A stretch of 64,000 nt of DNA from positions 30,395,242-30,459,241 of the forward strand of contig NC_085141.1 in assembly GCF_024139115.2 (NCBI RefSeq), read 5' to 3'. Position 1 is the first letter of the stretch; the number at the start of each line of letters is the position of its first letter. The notes beneath the pieces are model-generated. The model saw nothing but the letters and a program-made list of their open reading frames with translations, ran no database searches and had not been told where the DNA came from. A program made the translations under genes and the position numbers. The DNA is from Armigeres subalbatus. Lineage: Eukaryota; Arthropoda; Insecta; Diptera; Culicidae. Below are positions 10,225 to 21,414 of the stretch, in pieces.

Positions 10225-12170
10225 GAATTTTTAGCTGCAACCTTTCCGTTGGAAGCGCTAACCACGCCATCGGTGGGAACGAATTTTCTCCAGCAAGAAC
10301 GACGACGACCACCACAGATGCTGATAGATAACCACTGGGGCCGCTTCTCACGAAATATCGACCAAATGAAGCGCACCTATACTGATTCTGGGACCGCTCT
10401 ACCCTCTGCGCGATATATCGAACGAAATGGCTCAGGTGCGTGGGAAAGCAGCTTTCATGTAATCAATAAAGTAAAACATGTATCCACGCCCCTTGAAGAG
10501 TGTTATGGTTGCAAATAATATTTGCACTCATACCGATAGCAAAGAGGCGGGACCAATGGGCTTTCTCTATTGATCACAAGATATGTGCTTCCATCGCGCG
10601 CGGGCCATTTTGTTCGAGCTGTCGCGGAGAGCGATCTCAGCGTCGGCATCGGCGGCGGTCGTCGGTGAATTGCTGCAACGTCAACACTTTTCAGTAAGAA
10701 TCTTGCGTGAAAATTCTTCTTTTCGCCGACGACAGCCGAAGCGATAATTTACCGCTGAAACGCCTTCCATCCATGCCAATCAAAAGTTCATTGCAGCGTC
10801 TTTCTCCGAAGAGCGCTGATGATTCCGCTACCGACGGAATCTTTACGACTGAACGTGACTGAACTGTCTGCCGTTTCCCAGCGATTGAGAAGAGAATTAA
10901 TTTCGGATCAATTTCCTTTAGAACTAATGGTGATTTTCAAAAGAACCGATTTATCTTTAATAACGTGTGTTAATAATCACTTATAGCTACACAACCAAAG
11001 TCGAAATCTTGCGTGAAAACTTCACATTCTACCGACGACAGGCAAATCGGCATAGTGAAAAAAATCTGTAGCAAACATCAATACTGACGCTATACAATTT
11101 TCTTCAGTCATAATGCGAATCAATTTTTCCTTCCTTCCGACACGTGCTTGGGATTCAACTACCGACGTTAGCGTTGCGCTTTGAATAAAGTTCATCTCGG
11201 AACCGATTTCTTTTTCAATCATCAACAGGAAAATACAAAGTTGGAGTCTCGCGGGAAAATTTAATGTTGTGCCGACAACACCCAAATCGTTGCAAACGCC
11301 ACATTAGTGAATAAACAGCTGTAACAATCTTCCGCCGAAAGCCTATGCTCGGACCGGCCCTAATGATTTGATTCCGCTACCAATGCCAAACAATTATGCT
11401 TTGTTCTTTGAATAAATTTCGTCTAATATAAAATTTCTCGATCACTAAAATCATATAACTCAAAATCACGCTAGAAGATTTCATTACAGAATTTTCCAGT
11501 TCCTAGCGGTTGCACTTTAGAAAAATTATTTCAACTTAACCTTCCTCCCAAATATAATGGTGGTCCTGAAAAGAACCGATTCGATTCCACTTATGTGCCT
11601 CATTAACAGCAACCACTGGACTGCGCGACCGCGATCCGATGATTCGGCTCAATGGACGCCGTTGATTGCCCGATCCGCTGTTTAGAACACGGATGTAAAT
11701 GATGTGCTGCTGCTGCCACGACCGCCACCACCATCGAGCGAAAAATTTTCATCGCACCACCACCGCTGAGACCGCTTCTAGACGCCCTGGTCCGTTCTCC
11801 GTGACATCCAGAATGAAAATGACGCGCACACGCGAAACACGGGGCTTTTTATACACAGGGAAAACGAAGCAGTGGATCAAAAGGCCCGTACCTTACTGCA
11901 ATCTGATGTCCGTGTTGGGGATTTATGAACGGGATTGATTATTTCTGAATTTTTCACCCGGTTTGGAAAGAAGAAACATTTTCAATAGTTTAACGTTGAT
12001 AATCAATAGTATCAATAGAATTGGCAAATTGCTGGAGAGTTTCCGAATCGATTGATAAGCAAATGTCGAAAATCCATCGAAAGATAAAGACGCTATTAGC
12101 GTTTGAAATCTATCCTAATTTCGTGACGGTCTCGAATTTGGAAATTTCCGTTTTACACCCTGTATCTGAG
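10225..12170. mobile_element. Fold-back DNA element related to that at 25209-27214
   Basis: The segment around 10425-10620 contains an imperfect inverted repeat: AATGGCTC...GAAAGCAGCTTTC on one side, and a mirrored GGGCCATTTTGTTCGAG on the other. It also has CCACGCCCC and GGCGGGACCAATGG motifs. The same modules occur inside the 25.2-27.2 kb element, and TTTCGTGACGGTC is shared at 12119 and 27141. No clean terminal inverted repeats were found here, so this is an older or truncated relative. No gene is present. Confidence 0.45.
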
Positions 12171-12187
12171 TCTTCCCCTTAAGCCCT

Positions 12188-12225
12188 CAGTACACTGTTT
12201 GTCATGATGACAAATATTTGTCAAG
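12188..12225 (+). repeat. Left terminal inverted repeat around the CR1-like element
   Basis: This 38-bp sequence (CAGTACACTGTTTG...TTTGTCAAG) recurs inverted at 15680-15717 with one mismatch. It contains the perfect palindrome TGACAAATATTTGTCA. With TA as target duplication (12191-12192 and 15713-15714), the outer CAG and CTG would reconstruct a CAGTACTG target palindrome. Confidence 0.75.
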
Positions 12226-12265
12226 TTTATCCGGATATCTGTCAGACTGACCAGAAATCGACATG

Positions 12266-15200
12266 GATATTTTCTTTATTTTCTTTATTTGCTTGATCAC
12301 CTTCATCTGACCTATGTCTTAATGAAGTAAAAACTAAACCAAATTAAATTACAAAAATATTCGGTACAAACATAAATCATGGAATCAGTCAAAGTACATC
12401 GTCATTAAAAACAAACAAACAGTTAAGCCAATATTGTTGTCAGAAGGATCATTATACAAATAACACAAAACATTCATGATCAGTATACGGTAACCTAGCC
12501 TAGGTAACAAAGTCGAATTGCTGGAACCTTTCGTTGAACCTGGATACCATAAACCTAATGGGGTCATGTTGTCCATATCGGGTGTTGCGAGCGTCCGTCA
12601 GCAGGAAGTTTCGCCGTCTCAAGGATCTCTCCGGTATATAAATATTCATCTCAGATAGAAAAGCTGGAGCATCGAGGTCTCCTCTCAGCACTTTACCGAT
12701 AAAAGCAGCTTGCAATACAGACCTCCTGCTTTCCAGCGATGCCAGGCCAATTAAGTTGCATCGATGTTCATATAGAGGAAGACGCACAGGATTACGCCAG
12801 GGAAGGTTCCGGAGTGCCAGTCGAACAAATTTTCTCTGAACAGCCTCAATACGGTCAATCCAATTCTTGTTGTATGGGCAGATTTCAAAATGGCACGAAC
12901 TAAAGCACAGTAGAGTGATTTGAGGCAGAGAGGATCACGAAAATCATTGGATATCTTGAAGATAAAACCAAGCTGCTTGTGCGCCCTCGAAATCACATCT
13001 TCATAGTGAGACCGAATTGTCAGCTCCTTATCCATTATTATACCGAGATCTTTAACTTCAGTTTTACGCTGAAGTACTTCACCAGACAGAGAGTAGTCGA
13101 ATATAATCGGGCGCCGCAATTTACAGAAAGTAAAGGTGTTGCACTTTCATACGCAGACTTCCAAACCATTCCGTTTGCTCCAGCTCTCAAAAGAATCCAA
13201 GGTAGCCTGCAATTCCAGACAATCATCTCTGCTTGTAACAACCATATACATTTTTACATCATCTGCATCGTTGATGAATAACGAAAAAAGCAATGGTCCT
13301 AAATTACTCCCCTGTGGCACTCCTGAAGCGGTATGGAAGGAATCTGAATACTCCGAACCAATTCGCACTTTCATACACCGGTCTGATAGGTAAGATTTAA
13401 ACCAGCTCACAAGTCCAGGCGACATTACGAGTTTTCCAAGTTTGTGAAGGAAAATGCAGTGATTCACGCGATCAAACGCTGACTTAAAGTCTGTATATAC
13501 CACGTCAACTTGTTTACCTGCATCCATTGAGCGAATGCACAAAGACGAGAACTCGACAAGGTTAGTAGTCACTGACCGTTTTGGAAAGAACCCATGTTGA
13601 GCAGTAGAGATGTAAGCCTTGCAGGTACCGAAGAGAGCTTTGTTCATGATTATTTCGAAAACTTTCGAGCAGGCGCTTAACGATGTTATACCCCTATAAT
13701 TCGCAATGTCACATCTGTTTCCCTTCTTGTAGATTGAAGATAGGAATGACGTTTTCCACGCGAAGGGAAAGGTCGCCCTCTGAAAGGAACGGTTGAATAA
13801 CTTCGCCAATGGTACCAGTAAAGCAGCAGAGCACTTTTTAAGTAGAGACGATGGAATGCCATCCGGTCCAGGTGTTGTGGAGTACTTGAGCTTTCGGAGT
13901 GCCTGTAGTACTTGTTCTTCGGAAATTTCAAAAATTCCAAAATCGAAAAGATGGGCCGAGTACTGCATTCGTAAAAGCCTTCTTGAAATGCTGGGCAAAT
14001 AGTGTACACTTTTCAGATGCCGTGTCTGCAGATATGTCACCATAATGCATGCTTGTAGGTAGCCCGTTTTCTTTGCGTTTCGTTTGGACAAAGGACCAAA
14101 ACTTTTTAGGATGTAATCGCAGACTCCTCTGGGTACGATCAATATGATAAACGGTTAAAGCTAGTATATTTGTTGCTAGCCAACACAAAACAACACTTGG
14201 AGCGCGGAGTACGATTATGCCTGTACTTCCGGAGGGCAGACTGCTTACATCTTTTCAGCTTACGGAGATATCTGTTTGTCCATGGAGGTTTCAGCGGCGG
14301 TCGCTTGAGTGGTACATGGAGCTCAATCACACGCTGAATTTCGCGGTTGAATATGCCGATAATATCATCCAGATCCCGATCGGAATCTAGGAAGCGCCAA
14401 TCAATTGATAATAGGACGGATGCTAGAAGATCATAATCGGCACGTAGAAAATCAAACTGAACCCTATCAAGAGATTGTTCAAATTGCAGCGGTAAATCCA
14501 TTACTATACCGACCTCAATTGGTGGATGAGCGATATCGGCAACAACCAGAAGTTCCACTGCTTCAGAAACGCAGCAGACTGGTAACGTCCTGTCATTCAC
14601 CAGGGCCAAATCGAGAGTCCTATTGTTAGTGTTCTGTATGGGGTTCACTTGTGTCAAACCATTGAAACAAAATCCATCGTGCGTTCCCAGATCGTGTCAT
14701 CCTTGATTTACTAACATCAATCTTAAATCCACCATTTTCAGAACGTGTCCAATGCATTTCAGAGTGGTTGTAGTCCCCCAGAAGAAGAGCAAAATCGTTT
14801 TGGTTTAGTCCAGATAGAATGGATTCGACGGAGTCAACATGCTCTTGGATCATATTAAGGTCATCTCTCCGGTCAGGTGGTAGATAGAGAACTCCAACAC
14901 TAATGAAACAGTCTGTCAGCTTTATTTTCACCCACAGTTGTTCCAGGCATCCGCTAACTGAATTCGGATCCACACAGGAACGCAGAGCAGACGAAACAGC
15001 AATTAGTACACCTCCTCCTCTAGTTTTGCTGCTGTTAAGCGCATTCCGATCAGTTCTATACACCGTGAAAGAGTCGCCGAAAAGTTGGGTAGATAGAATG
15101 CAATCATCGAGCCAAGTGTCGGTTAATACGATGACATCATATTTCGAATCTGAAGCTACCAAAAAGAATGAGTCGATCTTAGTACGGAGACCCCTCACAT

Positions 15201-15675
15201 TTTGGTAATAAACGCGCAGCTCGGATAGCGGGACAGTGGACATAATGCTGTGAATAGGTTGTTGGGAGCTGCTTGAATGCATAACAGCACCATCTCGAGT
15301 TGAACCTGAGGTCAACGCAGGTGCCAAAAAGGCCATGCTACTGGGTTGAGAAGCAGCTGGACAACTGAAAACAGGTAACTTATCAGGAGGTGACCTGTTC
15401 GCATTGAGATCGTACTTGCCTAAGCATGGCTGTTGGAAGGTCCCTTCACCTGCCTCAAACACAGGGGGACGGGACGGCTGATGAACGCAGGCTGGATTGG
15501 CTCGACTGTGATGAGCGGATAGGGACCTTCCACAAGGCTGGAGGCAAGTGTGCGTCCCGGGGTCCGATGAAGAGGATTTCCAGGTAGGTGAGACATCGCT
15601 GCACATTGGCTGGAAGCATGAGGCTTTTCGGCGGATGATCTGAGCATATTGAGAGGATACTTGCCTGATATCAGG
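12266..15675 (-). mobile_element. CR1-like (T1/Q-type) non-LTR retrotransposon, degenerate
   Basis: Minus-strand order is an unknown N-terminal segment, an APE-type endonuclease, RT, and a CR1-like C-terminus. It ends in an AATAAAG-rich tail (12270-12290) instead of poly(A), as non-LTR elements of this clade often do. The coding region is broken by frameshifts near 14640, 14140, 13130 and 12780 and by an in-frame deletion at the RT active site, so it is dead. It is nested between 38-bp inverted repeats of a DNA element. Confidence 0.85.
12500..14657 (-). pseudogene. CR1-like reverse transcriptase and C-terminal region
   Basis: Successive frames at 14657-14139, 14142-13147, 13119-12751 and 12787-12500 together span the RT. 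Recognisable blocks are TPGPDGIPSSLLKKC, FPFAWKTSFLSSIYKKGNR, NYRGITSLSACSKVFE, AQHGFFPKRSVTTNL, YTDFKSAFDRVNH and GVPQGSNLGPLLFSLFIND. The sequence then jumps to ADDVKMYM, so ~12 residues including the first position of the Y/FADD box are gone. The C-terminal RRRNFLLTDARNTRYGQHDPI block is CR1-typical. Confidence 0.82.
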
Positions 15676-15687
15676 CTGACTTGACAA
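14626..15687 (-). pseudogene. CR1-like N-terminal region and APE-type endonuclease
   Basis: The 353-residue frame has ~150 residues of low-complexity Ser/Pro/Gln-rich sequence, then an exonuclease-endonuclease-phosphatase domain. Visible motifs are LRVYYQNVRGLRTK, DVIVLTDTWLDD (normally TETW, so the catalytic Glu reads Asp), TRGGGVLIAV and LLGDYNHSEMHW. The domain nicks target DNA for target-primed reverse transcription. The frame shifts near 14700, before the end of the domain. Confidence 0.8.
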
Positions 15688-15717
15688 ATATTTGTCATTA
15701 TGACAAACAGTGTACTG
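15680..15717 (-). repeat. Right terminal inverted repeat around the CR1-like element
   Basis: Mirror image of 12188-12225 (37 of 38 positions). The pair encloses ~3.5 kb that is mostly the CR1-like retroelement. The simplest reading is a short TIR element into which the retroelement later jumped. Confidence 0.75.
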
Positions 15718-16029
15718 ATAGCTTTAGACGTAGTTGACGTTAAAAATCAACATGTTTTTCAAAATAAAAAATCAATTAGCCAGCTTTTAGGGCCCATCTT
15801 GATGAGTTCAACTCCGAAACCATCTTTAGCTTCTATCAAGGTAGAGACTGGTTAGTAGTAGCAACCCTAGAACCAGAGACCGGTGGAGTGAAAAACTGTC
15901 GAAATGGCAGCGTATGAAAATGCACGAAATCGCGAAAACAATACCGGCATCACTTGAACTTTTTGCTTGCTTCTTATGGATGCAAAATGTAAACAAGTCG
16001 AATTGGAACCGTTTTTGACGGTTCGATTG

Positions 16030-16500
16030 GAAACAAGATGGCGTCTTCGCCGATCTCTTATTGTAGTATTTCTAGTTAATAGTGACGTGCGTCTTCTCCG
16101 CTGCCGAGACTTTCAGTGCCTATACTCTCAGCGCCATTCAGATGTTCCTCGAAGTGCTGCTTTCATTTTTCGATCACCACACGTTCGTCAGTCATGATGC
16201 TCCCATCCTTATCCCTGCATATTTCGGCTCGCGGCACGAAGCCTTGACAGAATGCGTTGAGAACGATATAGAATAGCGGATTGATAGAATTTGCATGTTT
16301 CTTGATAACGGTACAACTGCTCTTTTTCCTCGCACTCCGCCTCTTTCAGGTGGCGTTTCTTCTCCTGAAAGAGGCGGATCTGCTATCTCCGGTTTCATCC
16401 ATAGTGTTCCACATTATGTCAGGTTCCTTGCTGCAGCAGGACCGCCCGCACTGCGTCCTTCTCCTCCAGAACATGTCTGCACTTCTTATACCCGACCTTT
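16030..16500 (-). pseudogene. RTE-like endonuclease-RT linker fragment
   Basis: Read on the minus strand, broken frames give EEKDAVRAVLLQQ, KKRHLKEAECEEKEQLYR and NMQG...DERVVIE-like stretches. These match the basic linker between endonuclease and RT in RTE-like mosquito elements (family recall). It contains stops and no intact domain. Confidence 0.5.
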
Positions 16501-16509
16501 CCTATAGGG

Positions 16510-16640
16510 TTGCTCGTTCCCCAGCCGGCACCACGGGAAGGTAGGTGTATAGGAGAGGCTGACGAAGAGGCTAAGGACCGCGTAACGGGGTCTACTTTAT
16601 TCCTACAGGTAACGCGAGGTACCAACGGTACGCATTACTC
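16510..16640 (-). mobile_element. Non-LTR 5' leader fragment, same family as 44265-44740
   Basis: The minus strand shares GACCGCG, CTTAGCCTCTT and GGAATAAA-type blocks, in the same order, with the plus strand at 44290-44400. Both copies are therefore fragments of one dispersed element, here joined to the RTE-like linker. Confidence 0.55.
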
Positions 16641-17089
16641 AGCATTTGATATACCAGAATTTTAAAGGAAGTGCATGGGCACAGCTGCACTGCCGGTAAT
16701 CGCATAACTGGTAAGGATGGGACAATTATGCGGTTACAAGCAGTGCAGTGCACAGCGAAGTAGGCGCATTTCTTGTTTCCGGAGGATCAAGACAAGGAGG
16801 ATAACAGACCCAATTAACTAACACCTTTTGTGTTATATCTGGGAGACACATTCAATTCTATTCCTGTTATCTACGAAATACTTTGATTTCCACGTGTGAG
16901 AAAAATTAGAAAACATCTTATCCTTTACGCGCTTAAACTGTTAAGTCTCCGCCTCAGTCTACGCTTTATTCGCGGCGCATTGATTTGTTTTCGTTCTTTC
17001 GCACCAGTGGTATCGTGATATCACGTAGATCTGTTCATCACGAACAGTGGTATAGTGCAAGAGCGCACACATCTTCATGCACGAACGAA

Positions 17090-17134
17090 GCAGAAATATA
17101 GGCAGCGGAACGTTCGATCGTTCACTCATTCAGT
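17090..17134 (+). promoter_or_regulatory. Candidate core promoter of the 17.7-kb gene
   Basis: An AAATATAG TATA-like motif at 17094-17101 lies 31-38 bp before an arthropod-type initiator TCAGT at 17130-17134. The spacing is slightly long. The 5' untranslated region would be ~545 nt with an in-frame stop (TGA at 17651) before the start codon. Inference only. Confidence 0.35.
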
Positions 17135-17677
17135 TTCGAGACTTTGCCGAGTAAGGATCAACGAGGAAAATCGAAAAGAAAAATAGCAAAGCCATTTTTC
17201 TGCTACTCAATCATATCAAGAAGAGTGAAAAAGTTCCCAAGAAAATTAGCTCGTTTAGATTTGCCGTAGACGGAACATTATATACGTTATTGAAAAAGTG
17301 TGGAATCCAATTTTCAGTAAAAAGGTTAAGAATACACTGAATTCAAAGGAAGTAGAGTGTAACAGCCGGAAGACCGTAGCGAATTTTTCTTATTAAAGAG
17401 AAAGTGCGACATTGAAAAGACGACACACACTAGCAAACGTATAGTGGAAGAGCGGTGAAGTTGGTCGTACGTTAACGAGAACTGACGGGAATTTTTATCG
17501 ATTTTTGCCAGTGAGACGAGTTTGGATACGCTAGACGTCGCACGTAGCCACAGTGTCGGTTGTTTCGGAAGGTTGAAGCGCTTGTGTGTACAACTCGGAA
17601 ATAAAAATCGATAAACGTAACTTTATTCTATTATTTGGTTGTGTCTGAAGTGAGAAGATACCAAGTACAACGAAACG

Positions 17678-18106
17678 ATGGCTTTCATGATGCCAGTGAT
17701 GAAGAATGAATTCGACATCTACAAAGGTCGACAACGGCGCGTATCGGAGTGTTCCAATAACATTGCCTGCCGTTCGCGGAAAGTGTCGGAGAGCTCTAAA
17801 TCCGACTGTCCTAGTTTGTCGACTTCTCCAGGGAACGAGTTTGTGGCCAATTCGCCAGCCCGTCACCGTAGTCACCCAATGTACATGTCGCATCTGGCCA
17901 CCTCCAGGCCGCAGTTTTCGCGTAACTCTTCGCGGACTTCCCAAACATCATTGATTACAAGCCCGAGCAAGGCTAGTTCCGGCAGTAGTCCACCGAAACC
18001 GGCATCTACCGAGAGTCAGAGCAGTTTGAACAAATTTCACATCCGTTTGGTGGACAAACTGCGTAAGTCGTTAGGGAAGAGTAAATCCACCGAAGGCCGA
18101 TCATGA
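17678..18106 (+). CDS. Small Ser-rich host protein (142 aa) ending at a possibly leaky TGA
   Basis: The start ATG sits in a good context (AACGATGG) and is preceded by an in-frame stop at 17651. The protein opens MAFMMPVMKNEFDIYK, is rich in Ser, Arg and Pro through the middle (phosphorylation-type RSRKVSE-like motifs), and ends with a basic amphipathic segment FHIRLVDKLRKSLGKSK at about residues 119-135. There is no signal peptide, membrane segment or catalytic motif. I do not recognise a named family, though the N- and C-terminal blocks look like conserved insect modules. Codons favour G/C at third positions, unlike the surrounding AT-rich DNA. The frame stays open for 83 codons after the TGA. 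Confidence 0.8.
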   Translation: MAFMMPVMKNEFDIYKGRQRRVSECSNNIACRSRKVSESSKSDCPSLSTSPGNEFVANSPARHRSHPMYMSHLATSRPQFSRNSSRTSQTSLITSPSKASSGSSPPKPASTESQSSLNKFHIRLVDKLRKSLGKSKSTEGRS

Positions 18107-18355
18107 GAAGATATGCCGATATCCAGTAGTGACCCTCCAGATGCCGATACGGATCTGCGGGATGATGAAGACGATGACGACGGAGCTGCGGAACAGGTGG
18201 TGAACGGAGAGCTGGTGTTGTCGGATAGTATCCTACATGTTACGTCCAAACCGCCGCTCCCCCGTCATCGTTCCAGTACTCCCAGGCGAACCAGCAGCTG
18301 CAGTGACGGTGGCCGTTGCCGTTCCAGGCGTGGCACTTTCAGTGCCCCGAGGTAA
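18107..18355 (+). CDS. In-frame 83-codon extension downstream of the TGA
   Basis: Directly after the TGA at 18104-18106 the same frame runs GAA GAT ATG and on to a TAA at 18353-18355. It has a Ser/Asp-rich start, an acidic run DDEDDDDG, then NGELVLSDSILHV and an Arg/Ser-rich end. Third positions are G/C-rich, as in the upstream part. It could be a readthrough extension (well documented in Drosophila and Anopheles), the product of a substitution at one codon, or a chance frame. TGA followed by G is a weaker readthrough context than TGA-C. The terminal TAA overlaps a GTAATT donor-like site. Confidence 0.5.
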   Translation, partial: EDMPISSSDPPDADTDLRDDEDDDDGAAEQVVNGELVLSDSILHVTSKPPLPRHRSSTPRRTSSCSDGGRCRSRRGTFSAPR

Positions 18356-21110
18356 TTTCTGGCGGAAGCTTCTCGTGAGCATAGCGGTAGTTATTATGAG
18401 AGAGGCGAGTGTAGAACTAATCTTATTAGCGTGGTATATGCTATCCACGTGATTATATATTATGAGACCAACATCTGAACATCATCCAGGACAAACGGGT
18501 GCCATTAAGTGTGAAGTTTATTTTTGTTCAACAACGGCAAGGCGATTTTTCACATCGAGATATTGAGGTACATTTAGATTTTACTCTGCATATGTTGTAT
18601 TCTACAGCCTTAAAATGTCAAAAGTAGTTTGGTTCTAATTTAGGAGGCAGCAGCTTTAGCTATTCAGTCAAAAATTAAACGATTAATTACTCCATAGACA
18701 AAGAACATATCTCTCCTTTTATTAATTGGCAAATGCAAACAACTCCAGAGACAAAGCACTGAATGAAGACATCTTATGTATCACAGATTCGCTTCGTTGC
18801 TCAACGTTGACCAAGAAAATCGCTTTATTAAATAATCGATGTTTTGCCGCATGAGGACAAATTGTATGGAAGCAAACGAAACTTATGTAATACATGCTAT
18901 ATGCATAACCAACAGAAATATCATTGGCAATGCTTGTAGATGTGAACTACTCTTTAAACGTGAGCTATATGTATATGTATGTACCAAATATTCTAAATAG
19001 TTTGGTATTCAAAAGCAAACCGCAAACGGTACCTAAAGACACAGCAAGTCAGAACGAAATATATTAAACTAATCTAATCCAAATCTGTGATATGTTCTGA
19101 ATATACATAGATTTACATTAGACTATTTAAAAATCAGAAATATTATACATTATATACACGGTTTTACTCAATCAGCCTACTATTCGGGCCCGATATTGGA
19201 CAAACACACCAAATTATCACGGTTTTAGTGCAAAAGCGAATCTTTCCGCCTCCGAGATGATACACAAAATGTAAACAAAGATAGATGTCAGCCTGTGTGT
19301 TCATGTCTTGTGCTTGGGTGTTTCTTGGAATGGAACGCACTGGAGTGGAGAGGAAAGCAAAACAAAATATTTCACCTCGACGATGACGATCGAGACGGCA
19401 GGCATAGTTTATAACAACGCATTATTACACGAATACCTTTCCAATATGCATGTGAATAAAAACTGATAAAAGTTAGCAGCTGTGATTTGTATTATGTTCC
19501 AATAGCAAACAAAAAGTGTGCGCTAGGTAAGCACTAAGACATTTCGATTCTTTTATTTGCTAGTTTTGACCAAAATCTGGAAATCGACAAACCGGGCAGT
19601 GCTGCTTGCAACACAATCACAAACAAATGGCAATGGATTTGTTTTTGATTCTACTCATGGTGTAGAACGGCAGGTCAATGCTTCACATTGAAAGTTTATT
19701 CCCACCATGTGATTTGTTTGCGATTGATACGTTGAATTCACATATTTAAGTGGCATATATCTTTGTTAAAATTTGAATCTAAACTGATTGGTATACCCTA
19801 TATACTTGACACTTTTTTTTTTTTTGTTACGCGTGTCTTTTTGTCAAGGAAATGCAGTTGTTTAGGATACAATGAAATATTCATTGATACACTTGAAAAG
19901 CAATAATGAAACTTTGAAGGAATTTCTCTTAATGACAAATTTGTTAGCAGACTAAACAGTAAACATTTACAAAGTATTAAGTTCAGGATTATTCTCTAAT
20001 ATCGTTTTCTTTTCATTTTAACAAACAATCCTTCCGGTCTAACCTTACTCTACTATTTTTTCTTAAAAGTTGTTACATACTTATTTGATCGGCAAAATGG
20101 TTTTCACTCCAAAAAAGCCTTCATATATGTTCTATTATCTCCTCTGTAAATGTTTACATATTACTTTCAAGATCTAGCTTGCGAAATAAATATAACCCTG
20201 ATGTATATATGTCCTGCTAAGATAGATTTCGTTTCCCACACAAATATTCTATTTAAATGACTTATGACACAATTTAATAGTATTAGCGAAACACATGAAC
20301 AAGAAATCAAAAAATTAACCCGATACTAATATCACGCAAAATAAAGCTTTATTTTAATTGAAGACTGCTGCTTAGGTTAAATTGTAGTTTATGTTCTCAT
20401 AGAGGATAGCGAACCAACAAGTTACTATAACTAGAACGTAAGATTGTCTGTATTTAGCTTCTGCTGGTACAGACGTTAGCCGATGGCGATTGATTTCAGT
20501 CCATCAAATTTTTGTAGTTAACTTTAGGGTTGAAATTTGTATTAGCATTATATGTCTAATATTTTCTCCCACTCACATCTGAGGTGTGTGATTTGCAGTT
20601 TTAGAAAAAAATAACTAAGGCAAGAAATCAGGTAAACATTGATTTGGAACCGAGATTGGAACTACCTTAAAAAGTACCTACTTCCCCAGCCAAACAAAAA
20701 CAATAGCAAAACATTCCACTTTGTCAATACAGAATTTGAAGAGAATTTAGTCATTTCATGGTTTCCTTATGTCAAAAAGTTTGTCGTCTAAATTCAACGA
20801 ATCAACTTAGTTTTTGTTTGTATGTGTTTTAAATATTTGTACTATTTAGTATTAAGCTGAAAACATATATATTTTATATAATCATATGATTGATTGGAAC
20901 ATATGACAACGTAAACATGATACCTTGAAAGGAAAATAAATATTACTATTACAAAAATGTATTTCAACGTTTCTTCAGAACTATTATTTTCTTCGAAATG
21001 TCTCGTCTTGCAGTCTTTATATTATCTCGAACTCATCTGTGTTTTTGTTACATAATAGTTTTATTCTACTTAAAGCATACGTACGAAAAAAACATCAATA
21101 AATTTTTGTA
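18356..21110 (+). other. Long AT-rich 3' region of the 17.7-kb gene
   Basis: 2.75 kb without recognisable transposons or coding frames. AATAAA signals include one at 19458 and a run near 20935-20941 (GGAAAATAAATATT). I infer a long 3' UTR with alternative ends plus flanking DNA. The absence of insertions, in a window that is otherwise mostly transposons, suggests selective constraint. Confidence 0.45.
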
Positions 21111-21296
21111 TCTGTAGAAAAAAGCGACAAAAAAGCATATAATCATCTGCATGTGCGTCAATTGGTTTTAAAAAATCAACCTTCTATAAATGGAATCTTC
21201 GCCTAGTTTTTTTTTTTCGACCATTCGGCGGCAGGAAAAAAGTGTTATTTTTGTCGACCTCGAAACAACCCGGGAATGGCCGCTGTATGGTGAGTA

Positions 21297-21414
21297 TATA
21301 AATACGCAAGAGAACCGCAAATTCGCGATTCAGTCAGCGCACATAATGTCATTACACAAAGCGAAGGCATTCAGAAGAGAAGCACGAGTGCACGAGTTTA
21401 AGCTAAAGGTATGA
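21297..21414 (+). promoter_or_regulatory. Candidate TATA promoter and short first exon
   Basis: A strong TATA box TATAAATA (21297-21304) is followed by the initiator TCAGT at 21330-21334. An ATG at 21346 opens 21 codons (MSLHKAKAFRREARVHEFKLK) that reach AAAG|GTATGA, a donor-like site near 21410. No second exon was identified, so the gene, if real, continues outside what I can recognise. An open frame from 21190 across the same bases is less likely. Confidence 0.35.
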
